Part shown: piece after piece, positions 1-64,000 of the stretch
Position numbering within the stretch: position 1 is the first letter of the stretch
How the letters are laid out: each line of letters begins with the position of its first letter
DNA from: Doris montereyensis
Lineage: Eukaryota > Mollusca > Gastropoda > Nudibranchia > Dorididae
Length of the DNA: 64,000 nucleotides
Direction: 5' to 3'
Assembly: GCA_037039925.1 (NCBI GenBank)
Contig: JAXRKP010000309.1
Span: forward strand, 77,501-141,500
Position numbers and translations under genes: made by a program
The notes under the pieces: generated by a model
What the model saw: only the letters and a program-made list of their open reading frames with translations
Told to the model about the DNA's origin: nothing
The model's database searches: none

Positions 1-690
1 CTCAAGCTCTTTATGTAAGTAGCTTTCATTATATCACAGTAATTTATTGTCTGTACCATATTATCATTTTTAGTTAGACATTGACGTGTAGCTGGTTCAT
101 CGAGTGTGGTTTAATCAGGTTTTTTTTCTTTTGTATTGTAAGGACTCTTATATTATTAATTCTTTTGGGTTGTTTTTTTCTTCAGAGAACAATTATTTTA
201 TCTTCTCATTTTCCCAATCGGATGCCGTTTCATCAAATTTAACACAATCTTTTTCATTGTTTCAGCTTATAATGTATTCATCATAAAAAATGATTTAACT
301 GACAACAACAACAAAAAACAACCAGCATAGAAATAATCAAATGTTCTAACTTCTAATCTCTATATTGTCTGCAAGAAAAAACTGTCTAAACACGTAATGT
401 TTAATCTACCTGTTGTGTATAATTTTCAGGAGAATACAAAAAACAAACAAGTATAAATCGAATCAAAACTGCAAACAAAATATATGTCTTTTTGAATAAC
501 AATTTATCCTGAGCGAATAATTAATAAAATCTAGAATGTTAATGATTTAGTAAATGGAAAAAAATAATCAGCTGTGGACAAAATAACTTTCAGGGTTAAT
601 GATGATGTTATTGAAATATCTAAACAAGTATGTCAGCTCCTTGACTTTCTGCAGATGATCGAGTTTCAAAGGCAGGAAGAAAAACAGAAA

Positions 691-810
691 TCTTCGTTTA
701 GGTAATGTGCATGACTAGAACCTTTCTATTGGTTCAAGGGCTCCAATGTATATTAAGACCAAAGCAAAAGAGGTGTGTGTTTGATCATTTGAAGGACAAA
801 TTTATATATT
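691..810 (+). repeat. Inverted repeat, left arm
   Basis: ACCTTTCTATTGGTTCAAGG and TTTGATCATTTGAAGGACAAA occur in inverse at 1175-1290; about 75-80 percent identity by eye. Confidence 0.85.
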
Positions 811-1174
811 GTGGACTTGCGTGTTAGACAATTTCACTGACAATATATATAGGTGAACTTGTAAATTTTTAATGTGCTAAATAGCTTTGATATTTAGTTG
901 GCTGGTCTGTATCATACAATACTACCATGTTCAATTCTATTGTATTGTCCACTTTTCTCTGCAAGTAATATTTCACATTTGCTGAAAATCAACCGAACGT
1001 ACTCACCGCATGTTTTATTCAAAGGTAGTCGATTTTTACCCAATTTGTCCTGAGATCTGAAAAATGTCTTGGCTATAACGGATGCTGCTGGGGTAATTTT
1101 GTACCAGTAAAACTTTTGAATATGTCGTTGATGAAACTGTCTAAATACCTACATCAAGATATGCTAGAAGAGAT

Positions 1175-1290
1175 TTGCCCTTCAAATGATTAAACACTTG
1201 CTTCTTTCATGTCTTTATAAATATTTGAACCCTTGAACCAATAGAAAGGTTTTAGTTCTACACATGATCCAAGGAAGATTTTCGTTTTTT
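1175..1290 (-). repeat. Inverted repeat, right arm
   Basis: Contains CCTTGAACCAATAGAAAGGT and CCCTTCAAATGATTAAACAC, inverse of the left arm, with a loop of about 365 bp between arms. Confidence 0.85.
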
Positions 1291-2360
1291 CTTTTCGCCT
1301 GAAATTAATCACATAAAAAAAGATATAGTAGTAGTAGTAGAACAGACTTACTTGTGTGGTAGAACGTAACGTGCACGGTTGGTCTCTCAGTTGCATCTCT
1401 CTTCAGGAAGATTACAGGAGCTTTTACGTCTCCGATGGAGCTGATAGCACCAGCAGTGAATGCTAAAGCATTGTTACCTAGCTTTCTCGGAGGTCGTGAA
1501 AGCTAGGCAAGAATGAATCAATCTATTACATCGATAAAAAGGGTGTGGGAAAAGTTACATCGTCTCCTCTCCGTATTTATTATTGCCTACATACAGATGC
1601 TTTCCAAAACAGTATTTAGATAAAATTGTACTCAATGGTCAGATTTAGTGGACTTAAAAATCTAAGCATGCATTAAACCTATAGAACTAGCTGGATCTAG
1701 TACTTATTTTTGTTTGGCAACTGACCACAGAAATGCTGTACTTGATTCTCTTGCAAGAGTTTATCAGCTGAACCATTTATAGACGAGTGTAATTGAAAAA
1801 ATCTGAAAGACTGTGTAATGCTTCCTCCTTACTCCATCCTTCATGTTCACTTCTTTCCTTAATATCACCTCTACATACCACCATTATTTTTGTTTAGATC
1901 TTTTCCCCAAAAAGCTCTAACTCTAACCGTGTAAGTCCTTTTTTTTTGTGCACAACTGATTATTTTTTCCATTTACTACATTTTAAAGACCTAGTTATTA
2001 AATTGATTTAGTATGTTTTTGCTTCTCCTGAAAAATTATGCTGGGGGATTTACATGTAGACAGTATCACAGATCATATATCATTTGTATAATGGCTAGCT
2101 TGAAGAAGACAATCATCTTTATTTAGCCAGGTGAAGGTTTACAACTGAATGAATCAATTTTTCGTTGCACTCCTATTTGAGTTAGTATAACTACAATTTT
2201 GTTTGTCCCTAAGGCATGAAATAAATAGATATATATTATAAACAAAGTTCATCTTTGCCATAACCCTTAACACAAGCAGCTTGGACTGTTTGAAAACATG
2301 CCTATATTGTATTTCCAGTTCCTTTGAAAAGCAAACAGTTACTCTTTGGGTTTTTTACAG

Positions 2361-54468
<52,108 letters not shown>

Positions 54469-55430
54469 GCTTCTAAGGTAGGACACTAGTTTGAATGGAT
54501 TTAGACTAAAGGGGAAGAAAAAAAAGAGGATAACATCAATATGCATTCAGTTATCAGCAAAATTTTATGCTTACTTTTATAAATTATTTTTGATGAAATG
54601 GATTTAAGAAAGTCAGAATAACCCTAGAATGACTCTACTGTGGAAAAATATATTTTGATTGGTCTTAACCTATATGCTGACATCCATTTCACAACACGCT
54701 GTGTGTTTGTGATTCACTATGCCTGCGTGATTCTGATGTCGCCACTCGTGGTTGCCTGGGCCTAATGGCTGGTTGGTGTATTTGATGCTGTGTAATGGAT
54801 TAAAAATCTAGGTAACTTTATAATTCTTGATATTTAAATGTGGGACCTATATGATTTTTAAAGTTTTATTAATATGTCAAACAATATTGTTTAGTTCGGA
54901 AGAGCTGCCCTAGTATAAGGATAAATAAAAACCAGACATGACTGGCATTCATGATCAATTTGTATCGCTTTTTCTTCAAAGAGATGGGTCACTTTTTCAC
55001 ACCTTCAGGGCTTATATCTCCTATCTAATTAGACTACCGAGATTCACTCATATGACACGAAAGTAAAGCCATTTTTCTCGAATATGACAGGCTACCGAAT
55101 GAGAAAGCCAGAAAGAAGTTTTACTCGACCAATGTGAAAAAACCCCCAGTTTTAAAGGCATTCCCCCATCCACACAGAACAAGCCGGACTTTGCACCACA
55201 AAGTTGTCAGGAGGCACACATCAAAAGCGCTATTAGACAGTGTTAATTTCACTTGAATTGTACACCATTCACAGTCTTCTTATCAAATAAATTTTCAGTC
55301 GCTTAAGCCTATTGTATCTTTTTTTCTTTTCTTGCAGCAGTTTATCTACCCCTTTTTCCTAGTAAAATTTGTACCCATATGCTGCGTAGGTAAATTTAGC
55401 GCCTTATCTTATCAAGCACCGTCAGTAGAT
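54469..55430 (+). other. Probable 3' UTR and polyadenylation region
   Basis: Follows the stop. AATAAA occurs at 54924-54929 (GGATAAATAAAAACC) and again near 55286. A GTAGGA after 54477 and a strong acceptor (TTTTCTTGCAG) near 55338 leave room for a 3' UTR intron. No ORF of interest. Confidence 0.5.
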
Positions 55431-55692
55431 TTAGGATTGTGCAGTTCCAGGTCCAAAGCTTGGTAATGCTAGGTCAGCTGTTTTCCTTGGGAAAGACACT
55501 TGACACACATTTTCCTACTTGACCCAGGCGCAAATGGGTACCAGGATCAGCTTGAGAGTAAAAGCTGTGACACACTAGCGTCCTGTCTGGGCATTGATAT
55601 AGTATCACCTGTTCTGCACCATGTTATAGAAACTGGGACAAGCTCAGGCTCTATGAGCTGTACTGGCGATGAAGGAACGTACTCATGTTACT
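55430..55692 (+). mobile_element. tRNA-derived SINE (family A), 3' part
   Basis: GGAAAGACACTTGACACACA, GACCCAGGCGCAAATGGGTA, CACTAGCGTCCTGTCTGGGC, CACCTGTTCTGCACC and GCTCAGGCTCTATGAGCTGT; collinear with 51960-52205. Confidence 0.82.
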
Positions 55693-55968
55693 GAAGATGA
55701 AAAATAGAAAACTATGACCTTCTGTGTACATATCTTGAGCTTGTTAAAAGTCTGTGATGGCTTCATATATGGTAGAAGGAACACATCAAAAACCCACAAA
55801 TTGCCTGTGAAGCCAGCTGCACTCCAAGCCAGATATGTCAATTCTTAAATTTCTGTGTTTGAGTCACATTCACAATAAAAATTAAATTCACTTTAAGAAA
55901 AAATGATTTTAGAAAGAAAGGGCCAGTTATATAGCCCCGGCTGGCAGATTTCCGGCTAGAAAGAAAGG

Positions 55969-56107
55969 GCAGCGTACGGCTGGCAGCCGCTGCTGATAGG
56001 TCCTACTTCTTTCCTTTCACTCTTTTACTTATCTTTAATTTTGCTGTTACACCTTAATTCACCCTGAGATCACCATATATTGTGGATGGGGTAGATTCCA
56101 ACTAAAC
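55969..56107 (+). repeat. Dispersed repeat family B copy
   Basis: GCTGCTGATAGGTCCTACTT ... TTCACCCTGAGATCACCATA ... GTGGATGGGGTAGATTCCAA, just upstream of the truncated LINE. Confidence 0.82.
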
Positions 56108-56181
56108 AGGCTAGTTGCCACATCATCAGCTCACACCCCATAACTCCAAAAACTGCAGATTTTCTAATCATATTACAGCTA

Positions 56182-57307
56182 TAGAATGCTCAAACTGTAG
56201 AGGGATATCACTACTTAGCATACCAGGGAAAGTGTATGCCAGGATTCTGGAAATGAGAGTAAGGAAAATAGTAGAGGATCAGATTGAAGAACACCAGAGT
56301 GGATTTAGACCAGGAAGAAGTGTACACGACCACATATTTATAATTAGACAAATAATAGAAAAATTCCTTGAGAGAAACATTGACTTGCACCTGTGTTTTA
56401 TTGACTTTGAAAAGGCATTTGACACTGTGAGGAGGGACGAACTGTGGTATTCCTTAAAAGAACACAATATAGAGCGAAATTCAATAGAAGCCATTAAAAG
56501 TGTTTACAACAAACTAACATGTGCAGTGAGAGTAGCTGGAAATGTATCTGAAGAATTTGATGTAGATATAAGAGTAAGACAGGGTTATATGCTGTCCTGT
56601 TTTGTTTATCACATTTATGTAGCAATGCTTTCATTTGCCGATGATTTAGTTCTGTTTGGAAAATCAGAAAGGGACCTTCAGTCGAATATCAACATGATGA
56701 ATAATGAATTAGATAAAAGAGGAATGAGAGTAAATGTAAAGAAAACCAAAAAAAATGTAAGTAGGGAAGCTAAAACACAAAATCTTAAATTGGGCAGGGA
56801 GAATTTAGAACACGTTCAAAGCTACAGTTACCTAGGAATAACGATTACCTCAGAGGGAAAACTAAGAGAAGAAATCAGCCAGAGAATCCAAAAGGCAATG
56901 ACAAAATATAACCATCTAGGAAAGGCATTTATAGGCAAACAAAAATTGTCAACAAAAACCAAAATGGCAGTATACAACACAGTTTATTGCCCTACCCTCC
57001 TCTATTGCAGTGAAACCTGGACCTTAGTAGAGAATACAGTAGAGTACAGGCAGCTGAAATGAAATATCTAAGAAGAGTGGTAGGGAAAACTAAAAGAGAC
57101 AAAATCAGGAACACAATAATAAGAGATCAAACCAAAGCAGATGGCATAAAAACTAAGATAGAAATAAATCAATTGAGATGGTTTGGGCATGTAAACAAAA
57201 TGAATGACAATATACTAGCTAAATCAGTTTACAGTGCTAAAACCCAAGGTAAAAGACCAAAAGACAAACCTCGGAGAAAGTGGGAAGAAGACATAAAAGC
57301 AAAGTAA
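56182..57307 (+). pseudogene. LINE reverse transcriptase, truncated (copy 3)
   Basis: RT blocks in order: NCRGISLLSIPGKVYARILE, HQSGFRPGRSVHDHIF, CFIDFEKAFDTVRRDELW, VRQGYMLS and SFADDLVLFGK (catalytic FADD). Then SYSYLGITITSEGKLREEIS, a stop at 57060 and an overlapping frame with RWFGHVNKMNDNILAKSVYS. No endonuclease; some residues between VRQGYMLS and FADD are missing. Confidence 0.9.
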
Positions 57308-57427
57308 TTTAACTTTCTCGGAAGGAAACAGAAAATGTCAGGAGAGGGCAACCTGGAGAAAGATCATTTTGGGCATCTGAATCCATACACCGTAAGGTAG
57401 AATGGGAGCTGATAAAGAAAGAAAGAA
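56182..57427 (+). mobile_element. APE-type non-LTR retrotransposon, copy 3 (5'-truncated)
   Basis: Starts at GAATGCTCAAACTGTAGAGG inside the RT coding region and ends GAGCTGATAAAGAAAGAAAG, the family 3' end with a GAAA tail. Best-preserved RT of the three copies. Confidence 0.9.
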
Positions 57428-60400
57428 AGAATTATACGTAAAACAAAGATAATTAAAAAATTTAAACCATTGTGTTTCAAACAGTTTATATCATGTGACC
57501 TCACTTTAATGATGTTGTGTTTCCTATTACAGATAATAAGATGATTGTTATTGACCTCACTCTTCTAGACGGGTTTGTGACAGCGGGCAAGCCTCATTCT
57601 CATTTTAAAAGAATACGGCATGGCGATACAGTTAGACTCTACACCACATCGGAGCATTCATGGAGATTCTGTCACTTTATTGATGCAAATGTCTATTGCA
57701 GCTTTCAGCTTATTGTTTAGTTGCTTCAATGTTTCATTACTCAATGAAATCATTAGCAAAACCAGAAAAATTGCTTGGCATAGCGTCACAGCATCCCCAG
57801 CCCTCAAAGCTACAATGATGGCTTCTTTGCACATCTGTTTGTTACTATTTATAACTTGTACATCATGTGAACACAAATTTGTTGTCTAAGGAGAGACGAT
57901 CAATCTTGACTATTAATCATGTTTAAACAACACCTTTGAACATAAAATATTAATATTTATATTTTGATGAATTGTCGATCTTTCAATAGAGTTGGTTATA
58001 CCAGCATTTTGAAAAGCGATTTGCTTCTACACCAATCATGCCAAGTTTGTCTTGTCAGATGTAAAGATTTAGTTTCATATGCTTTGATTGTCTCTGAGCC
58101 AAAGATTCTCTCTAGCAATACGCACCATTCCACATATGGGAAAGATCAAGTGGGATGACACTAAATTAACCTCATGCATTGTTGCTATACTCAAGTCTTG
58201 TACCTCTGAATGTAACAGCTTTTATTTATTAGAGAAATACAGATATCTCTTGTGCTAGAGATGTGTTTGTGTTATAATTCATAAATTTAAAACAAGTTGG
58301 GACACACAATGCTACTCATGAAATCAAGTCTTATTAATTTGTACGTCAGTATTAGGTGAGAGACATAATGAAAGCCAGGTTTGCTTTTAAGATAGTATGA
58401 AATATAAAATAATGTTAGATAAGCTCAAGTCGGCGGGCATGCATAGAGAAGAAGAATGCATGGTAGATGAAGTTTTAGTCGCAGGTAAATTTCACTGCGT
58501 ACGCTCAGGAAATGATCTTTCTGGTCAAAGAAATTTTGTATCGTTTTGGTTTGTTTCTTTTGTTTTCATTTTGATGTGAATCAGCAACGAGATATGTGAT
58601 GTAAAATGTTTTGTGAGAAAACAGCTGGGAGAAGAAAAGAAAGAAAAATATTTAATGACACATTGAAAGGTATGCTGGAAAGTTGTGTGATATTGCGATG
58701 ACTAAGCTTTTCTTCTTCTTTTTTTTTTTAGAAAATGTTGTTTTTCCACAAAGAGAGGCAGGATAAATCTTTTGTTAAACACATCATTGATCATAGGTCT
58801 TACATCAATGTGGAAAGAGAGTAACTTGTAGGTAGACTATCCCAAAACGTTTAGAATGATTTCTTCTCCTTGATTTTTACTTTTTTAGATTCCTTCTTGA
58901 TGAAAGGTATTATTTAAAGCCCATTTGAGGAAGGCTTGAATAGTTGCCATGTTTATTTCTCCTCTCTACCTTCATTCAAGGAATGAGATAAATTGGTATT
59001 CTCCTCGGAGAATTAAAATCTTAATTAATCAGATCAGCGATAATAATAAACTCAAGAAATGAAGAACGAAATACTGTGTAGATGGGTTAAAGAGAAGCAA
59101 ATCAACTGAAAGCATTGGTGGTACGGAACATACCAAATTTCGGTGAAATGAACGATAGCAGTGGAAGCTGACGTTTAGTAATTAAAACAATATAAGTGTC
59201 TTTAAAGGGGTGAAAGTAATTTGTATGTGTTTAATATGTGGTTGATGTGTGTATTGGTATGCATTATTTTCAACTTTTTGCACCCTGGAGAATGATTCAG
59301 TCGTCGATTTTGGCATTGAAATCGCCACGAGAACAACTCACTCGTCGATTGATAACTGGCTGATTTTACGACCTATACCCTATTTTTGGTATTTAAACGG
59401 TATAGTTGAAAGTAGGAGTGTTTTCCTGAAATGAAGAGTTATATTGCTGTCAGTCTCAAATACTTGTTTGGAAACAGTAGAATAAAAGTTCACACTGGCA
59501 AAAAAAGGGAATTTAGTCCCAGGTGCGAAGAAGTAACATGTCGTGAAGACCATTTTAAGTGACATGGCAGGGTTTTTTGTTTGTTATCACATTGTGGTTT
59601 TCCCAGTCAACAAGGGTTTGTCGTTTTTTCAGGAAGTATATTTCAATTAATTTTGTTAAAAAAAAATTGTTGTTTAAAAGTATGAATGACAAAATAAACT
59701 GGAAATTAAAGGAATAATATATTTCTTTAAATGTAACGAGGATTTAAATTCAATGAAAATATTTGCCTCTTGGTTAAAAGGAGGGAGGGATCCTGTAAGT
59801 AAACAGGTCACCCTCTTTCGTTTATTTTACTCTTTTCTTTTTAGTTTGTTTGGGAAGTATTTTATATATACATGCTAGACAAGCATAAGGCTGTGTTATG
59901 TCTCAAGTAATATCTTGTAGAAGTGAAAAGGAGCAGACATTTGCATGTGTGTGATTTACATGCTTTGTAAATAATTGCTTTTGAAGAACACAGAGCCGTT
60001 GAATTGTAATTTTTTACTCGAGAGGATAGAAATTCTTAATCAGATATTGAATAACATGTCAAGTTTATATGACATTTAAATTGAGTCGATTGTCATTTGT
60101 CTGATTGTGACATGACAATGAGAACAGTGGGAGGAGAGAGAAGAAACGAGAATCCTAATCCATCCAAACTAACCAAGTCCTATCAAGTTCTTTTTAGAGA
60201 GAAAAACAATTGCTTTGATTTGTAATCTGGTCATTCATATTAGCAGACAGAGAATAGAGATATCTTATCTCCTGTCAGTTGTTTATTGAATTAATGTACA
60301 ATTGAATTATGCCATGAAGATTTGATTTTACCTACACCCCACAACTAAGGGGATATCAGGCTTTATGGTAACTTTAAAAAAATTTGCCCGTACTGCCTTA

Positions 60401-60470
60401 TAAATAGCTACGAGATCTTCACACTGAACCTCCTTTTTCTTGTGCGTCTCTCATGGGACTAATTGTCAAT
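57428..60470. other. No gene recognised
   Basis: AT-rich DNA with only short frames. A CCTATTACAG acceptor-like site precedes an 60-codon frame at 57533-57720 (DNKMIVIDLTLLDGFVTAG), but there is no donor or family match. Confidence 0.5.
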
Positions 60471-60479
60471 CCACCTACC

Positions 60480-60610
60480 TAGACCAGGGGGTGGGTGTTA
60501 CCTGAAAAACTCAAGAAAAATGTTCAAACCTGCCATGGCACAGACCCACAACCTTTTGGTTGTGAGGCCGACACTTTACTTCAGGACCACGACCACTGTG
60601 TCCCCTCCAA
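60480..60610 (-). mobile_element. tRNA-derived SINE fragment (minus strand)
   Basis: On the minus strand: GGGGACACAGTGGTCGTGGT, GTGTCGGCCTCACAACC, AAAAGGTTGTGGGT. This is the anticodon-arm and B-box region layout of many molluscan SINEs, with a decayed B box. Confidence 0.55.
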
Positions 60611-61176
60611 TACCTTGAAGAGAAATATTTCAGTTTTCATGAAGGCTTTTTTTACATTGGTTACAATTTGCAGATGAGCATAACTTTACTGTCTCTCTCC
60701 AGTTCTCAGTGGGGAAAAATCCCAACTTCTTATGTTTGTCAATTTGGACACATCTCATTCTCAGTCTCTAATTTTCATGTAGTATAGTCCTGTGCTTTTC
60801 TGAATTAAATATGTTGGAATTTGCCTCATAGAAGAATGAATGGAGAAAGTTTGGCAGGAGGAGATGTGTAGATTTACTGGTGCAATAAAACATTTCTTTT
60901 CAAATGATAATGTTATTTTCAATCCTCTATAAAGATAAATAAATGATACAATGGTTTTTAGCTGGCATTCCAATAAATTTCAATGTTGAATTGAAGCTGA
61001 TGCAAAAAGGAAGATAACGGTTGCTATTTTGCTAGGCAAATTGCCGTCTTTGTTGTATCTATAACAGCATTGTCAACACCAGGTCTTTTCTGGAAGATCA
61101 AGGAAAGCAACATTTAATGCTATTTTTTTTGTACAATGAAAACCTTATGTTATATATCCCTGGTAAAGGGTAATAA

Positions 61177-61390
61177 TTCTGTATCTTCAAAGTTGATATT
61201 TAAAAAAAAAGGTTTTTACATTTCTCAATCTCTCAATTTTCCTCGAGTTTCAATGTGGTTGTACTGCCAAAAGTGGTCATCTTTTTCTATTTGTGAAACA
61301 CAATAATTTGGCAACAAGATTTAATTCTGCTTTCATCATTACCGTACATTGATTATCCAATTTTCATCCAATCTGGAGATACAAATATTT
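61177..61390. mobile_element. MITE-like element with GTATCT...AGATAC ends, copy 2
   Basis: TCTGTATCTTCAA start, ATCTGGAGATACAAA end, interior CCAAAAGTGGTCATC and TGATTATCCAATTTTCATCC as at 6111-6325. Confidence 0.6.
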
Positions 61391-63230
61391 TACTCTTTAC
61401 CAGCGCTTTAGAGTTGGATTCAAGTGTAAAGAGGACGTCTTGAGACATTTTACCCTAAGCCGGGTTTAAGCCTAGTACTTCTCATGCAGAACTCATCTAA
61501 TATCTGCCAAATTTTCTTCGTGTTCTATTGTAAAAAAAAATGTACTTTAATTTTGGTGCTAACATTCATCATATGCTTGTTAATATTAATATTCATGTGA
61601 AGGTAAAGTTTTATTATCTCAGTCTTTCTTTTAAATGAGGGTTGTCTTTCTCTTAAAGTTACATATTTTGTGTGTAAATATTGTTGGTTATTTGTTGGGT
61701 TTTTTAATGTTGGATATGTCAAATTCCGTCACACACAGGGCCTCGTCCATTACTTTATCGACCACTTGTTGCAACTACACATATCCGTGAGACGAAAGCA
61801 AGAAGTAAAGCTTTGGTGTCTTGTCATTTTTCCCAATGGAGAAGGAAGAAGAGAATGTTTTGTAGATGTTTGTTTAATACCGTTGCCATTTTCAACTCAA
61901 GCATTGCAAAAGCCAACATTCCCATCTTGCACTGAACTTCCTCAATTAAATGTACATGTCCTATGGAAAGGCTTGGATTTTCCTTTTCAGTTGTCATCCA
62001 CCTGCCATACCTAATGCCAGGTTGACACTTGGTAGGTCGATCTCCTTCTGTCACACTGGGTTGTTAAGGGTGACGCAAGTGGATTTCCTTCTACCCGACG
62101 ATTGCGTTTTCTTGTATCTATGTGTCGCCACAATTTTTCATGGTGTTGAATAGCCATTTGTTCATGTTGACTCTCTACTCTCTGCCTTCATTTTCATTAT
62201 TCAAAATTTTGTCTCATGCAAGTTTGTGTAACATCCCTCACACTTGGAATTGGAATGCCTATGTTGATATGTACATTAGTTAAATGCACTGCTTAAATAG
62301 CTGCACAGGAGGTTGGGAAAGGGGAGACAGGGGTGGGGGGGCGGGGGGCGGGATGTATAAATAAGCATGTGAATAAAAAACAAGAGACAGACATAAATAA
62401 TTGAAGACAAAACAGGTAAACTTCATCTGTCATGCATTTAATGTGTTGTATTATTTCATGTGTTTGTATCTAATCACAAATGAAACCCAACAGGAGACGC
62501 TTGAAATGTCAGGTCTCTAGCATTATTTCTTTTCTTTTTTTCTGTTTTAAAATTTGTTTGTCCTTGATGTCAATAGTGGTAGGCAGGAATTGGGGGAAAA
62601 GGGATGGGGGGGGGGGGGGTTTCCAGCATATTGTATGTTTTGCTGTTGTGGATCTGCTGATGTGTACAGTACTGGAGTATCTTATATATATGAGATACCT
62701 CACTCATTATTATCAGATTGTTATTATATGACATTTATCTCATCTTATCTCTTAGCTTTTCCTTAGCACAAAATGAGTAATTGAATTAACATATATCTGT
62801 GCATATCTTCTTAACTCATCATACTCACAATTTACCTCTATGCCAGCCATTTTTTTACTATATACTTTTACAGTTTATTGTAGGGCTCGTCATAGGGTTC
62901 AAGGCTCAACAAGGGAGGAGCTTCCTGCCACAGGTTGAATAGATTTCTCATTGTAGTACATGTAAATGTAAATGCGACTTGTGGGATCAGAATCATGCAT
63001 ACCGTTATACCACTGCCACATGAAGGGTTGTCTGCTACAAGGGATGGTTTAAAGAAAAAAATGTCTAGGAAAGATAGGACATGGTTTCGTATAGCATGGA
63101 GCTTTGCGGCAAGCGTTTCATAGGTTCCATGCAACTTTTAACCGAAACAGAAATATAGGGAAATCGGTTTTGGAGAGGGATACTATCAAAAGAAATTGGG
63201 AAATCATAGGTTGTTTCCCCTAATGACATA
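61391..63230. other. No gene recognised; poly-G tracts
   Basis: Contains G-rich runs at 62318-62351 and 62605-62620 and otherwise AT-rich sequence with no convincing coding signal. Confidence 0.5.
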
Positions 63231-63236
63231 GACGTG

Positions 63237-63480
63237 TGAAGGTCGGTAGCTCAATCAGTAGATTATCTGACTACCACCTTGGAGGCCTGGGTTCGATTTC
63301 CAGTTCAGGCAAATTTTTCTGGCCCTTCTGTCAACTCCACAATGAAATGGTTAGCTTGGTCTATTTAGACTTGCAGCATGGAAATGGAAAGCAATGGCAA
63401 ACTACCTTATTATACCACATGCCTAAAAAATCAGGACTCTACTCCTGATTACCCTACTCTCAACTTTGAGTATGGGACTT
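63237..63480 (+). mobile_element. tRNA-derived SINE (family C)
   Basis: Head resembles a tRNA: GGTCGGTAGCTCAATCAGTA (A box) and GCCTGGGTTCGATTTCC (B box), about 65 bp overall. It is followed by a body with GGAAATGGAAAGCAATGGCA AACTACC, a conserved SINE-body motif, and no CCA or 3' pairing expected of a functional tRNA. Confidence 0.78.
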
Positions 63481-64000
63481 ACTTTAGTTTACTTTGTTCT
63501 TATCTTTAGATAAAATTGAGGCGGAAAGGGGGTTGGGGGTGGGGTGAAAGTAGCATACCAAAAACGAAAACCAGGTCTCATTTTTGTTAATCTCACATGT
63601 TTCATCTCATTTAAACTTGTCCAATTAATACTGTAAATGTGCACTTTATCAAATAAACTACTAATACATACTAGTCTTTTAAAAAAAAAAAAAACCTGGA
63701 ATATTCCCAAAGGTTTGCATTCTTTGGATGCCTCTGATATTAGACATTTGTAACATTGATTCATAGGTCATTAATTTTGACACTTTCTCTCCCTTTATCG
63801 TGATGAATAGAAGTAATATACTGGTCAATTCTTCTTACTGCCAGTATCACAAACAGTTCACTCAACTCAAATTGTTGTTGTCGTCTTCATGGGCATATGC
63901 TAATTGTATCATGTAATGCCAATGATTTAAAGTAAGTTAAACAGTTTAATTATTCCAAAGAATAGAAAGTCTATTTTTGAATGTCATTCCAAAATGAGAA
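63481..64000. other. No gene recognised
   Basis: AT-rich; an A15 run near 63680-63695 could be a retroposon tail, but no body was identified. Confidence 0.4.

Larger units (their letters stand above)
1..2360. other. Upstream region, no exon recognised
   Basis: Apart from the inverted repeat, only AT-rich DNA. The first coding exon and promoter of the RhoGEF gene should lie here or before the window; no Met exon with a compatible donor was convincing. Confidence 0.5.

Noticed and set aside
57517..57889. Possible downstream coding exons
   Set aside because: An acceptor-like CAG exists, but the main frame already ended at 54468 and no motif or donor supports these frames.
63237..63310. Intact tRNA gene
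   Set aside because: A and B boxes are present but the acceptor-stem ends do not pair and a SINE body follows.

Overview
The window is invertebrate genomic DNA: AT-rich, intron-rich and loaded with SINEs, non-LTR retrotransposon copies and MITEs. The retrotransposon C-termini and tRNA-derived SINEs look like those seen in marine lophotrochozoans, so a mollusc or relative is my best guess (inference). No prokaryotic features, CRISPR arrays, rRNA or intact tRNA genes were seen.

One protein-coding gene fills most of the window on the + strand, from about 2361 to the stop codon at 54466-54468. I reconstructed 41 exons with mutually compatible splice phases, about 1,900 codons in total. They encode a Rho guanine nucleotide exchange factor of the AKAP13/ARHGEF28 (Lbc-type) family: the N-terminal domain and ankyrin-like segment (exons 1-4), a long Ser- and acidic-rich linker (5-17), an atypical zinc-binding C1 domain (18-19), a second linker (20-25), the DH catalytic domain (26-32), a PH domain (33-34), an EQLH helix, an RRAETFAGFD motif, a coiled coil and a Ser-rich tail ending at a double Phe (35-41). 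The start codon and promoter were not found and may lie upstream of the window.

The coding exons repeatedly need single-base corrections, nearly all in homopolymers, and these concentrate between 35 and 45 kb. In the same interval about 2.8 kb is present twice in tandem (about 40.60-43.37 and 43.37-46.33 kb). Each copy carries the same two exons with different, complementary defects, which suggests an unpolished false duplication rather than biology. The duplicated block contains a piggyBac-type element with TTAA flanks, an acidic ORF and a palindromic minisatellite.

Other repeats: two near-full-length copies of one APE-type LINE (21857-24603 + strand; 49140-51940 - strand) and a 5'-truncated third (56182-57427 + strand); an unrelated LINE 3' fragment (14937-15176 - strand); a dispersed repeat in at least 11 copies, all in one orientation; tRNA-derived SINEs of three types; TIR elements at 6.1, 30.2 and 61.2 kb; a 1.1-kb CT/CCCT tract; a 56-bp minisatellite running up to a splice acceptor. 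Beyond 54.5 kb I see 3' UTR-like and intergenic DNA and no further gene.
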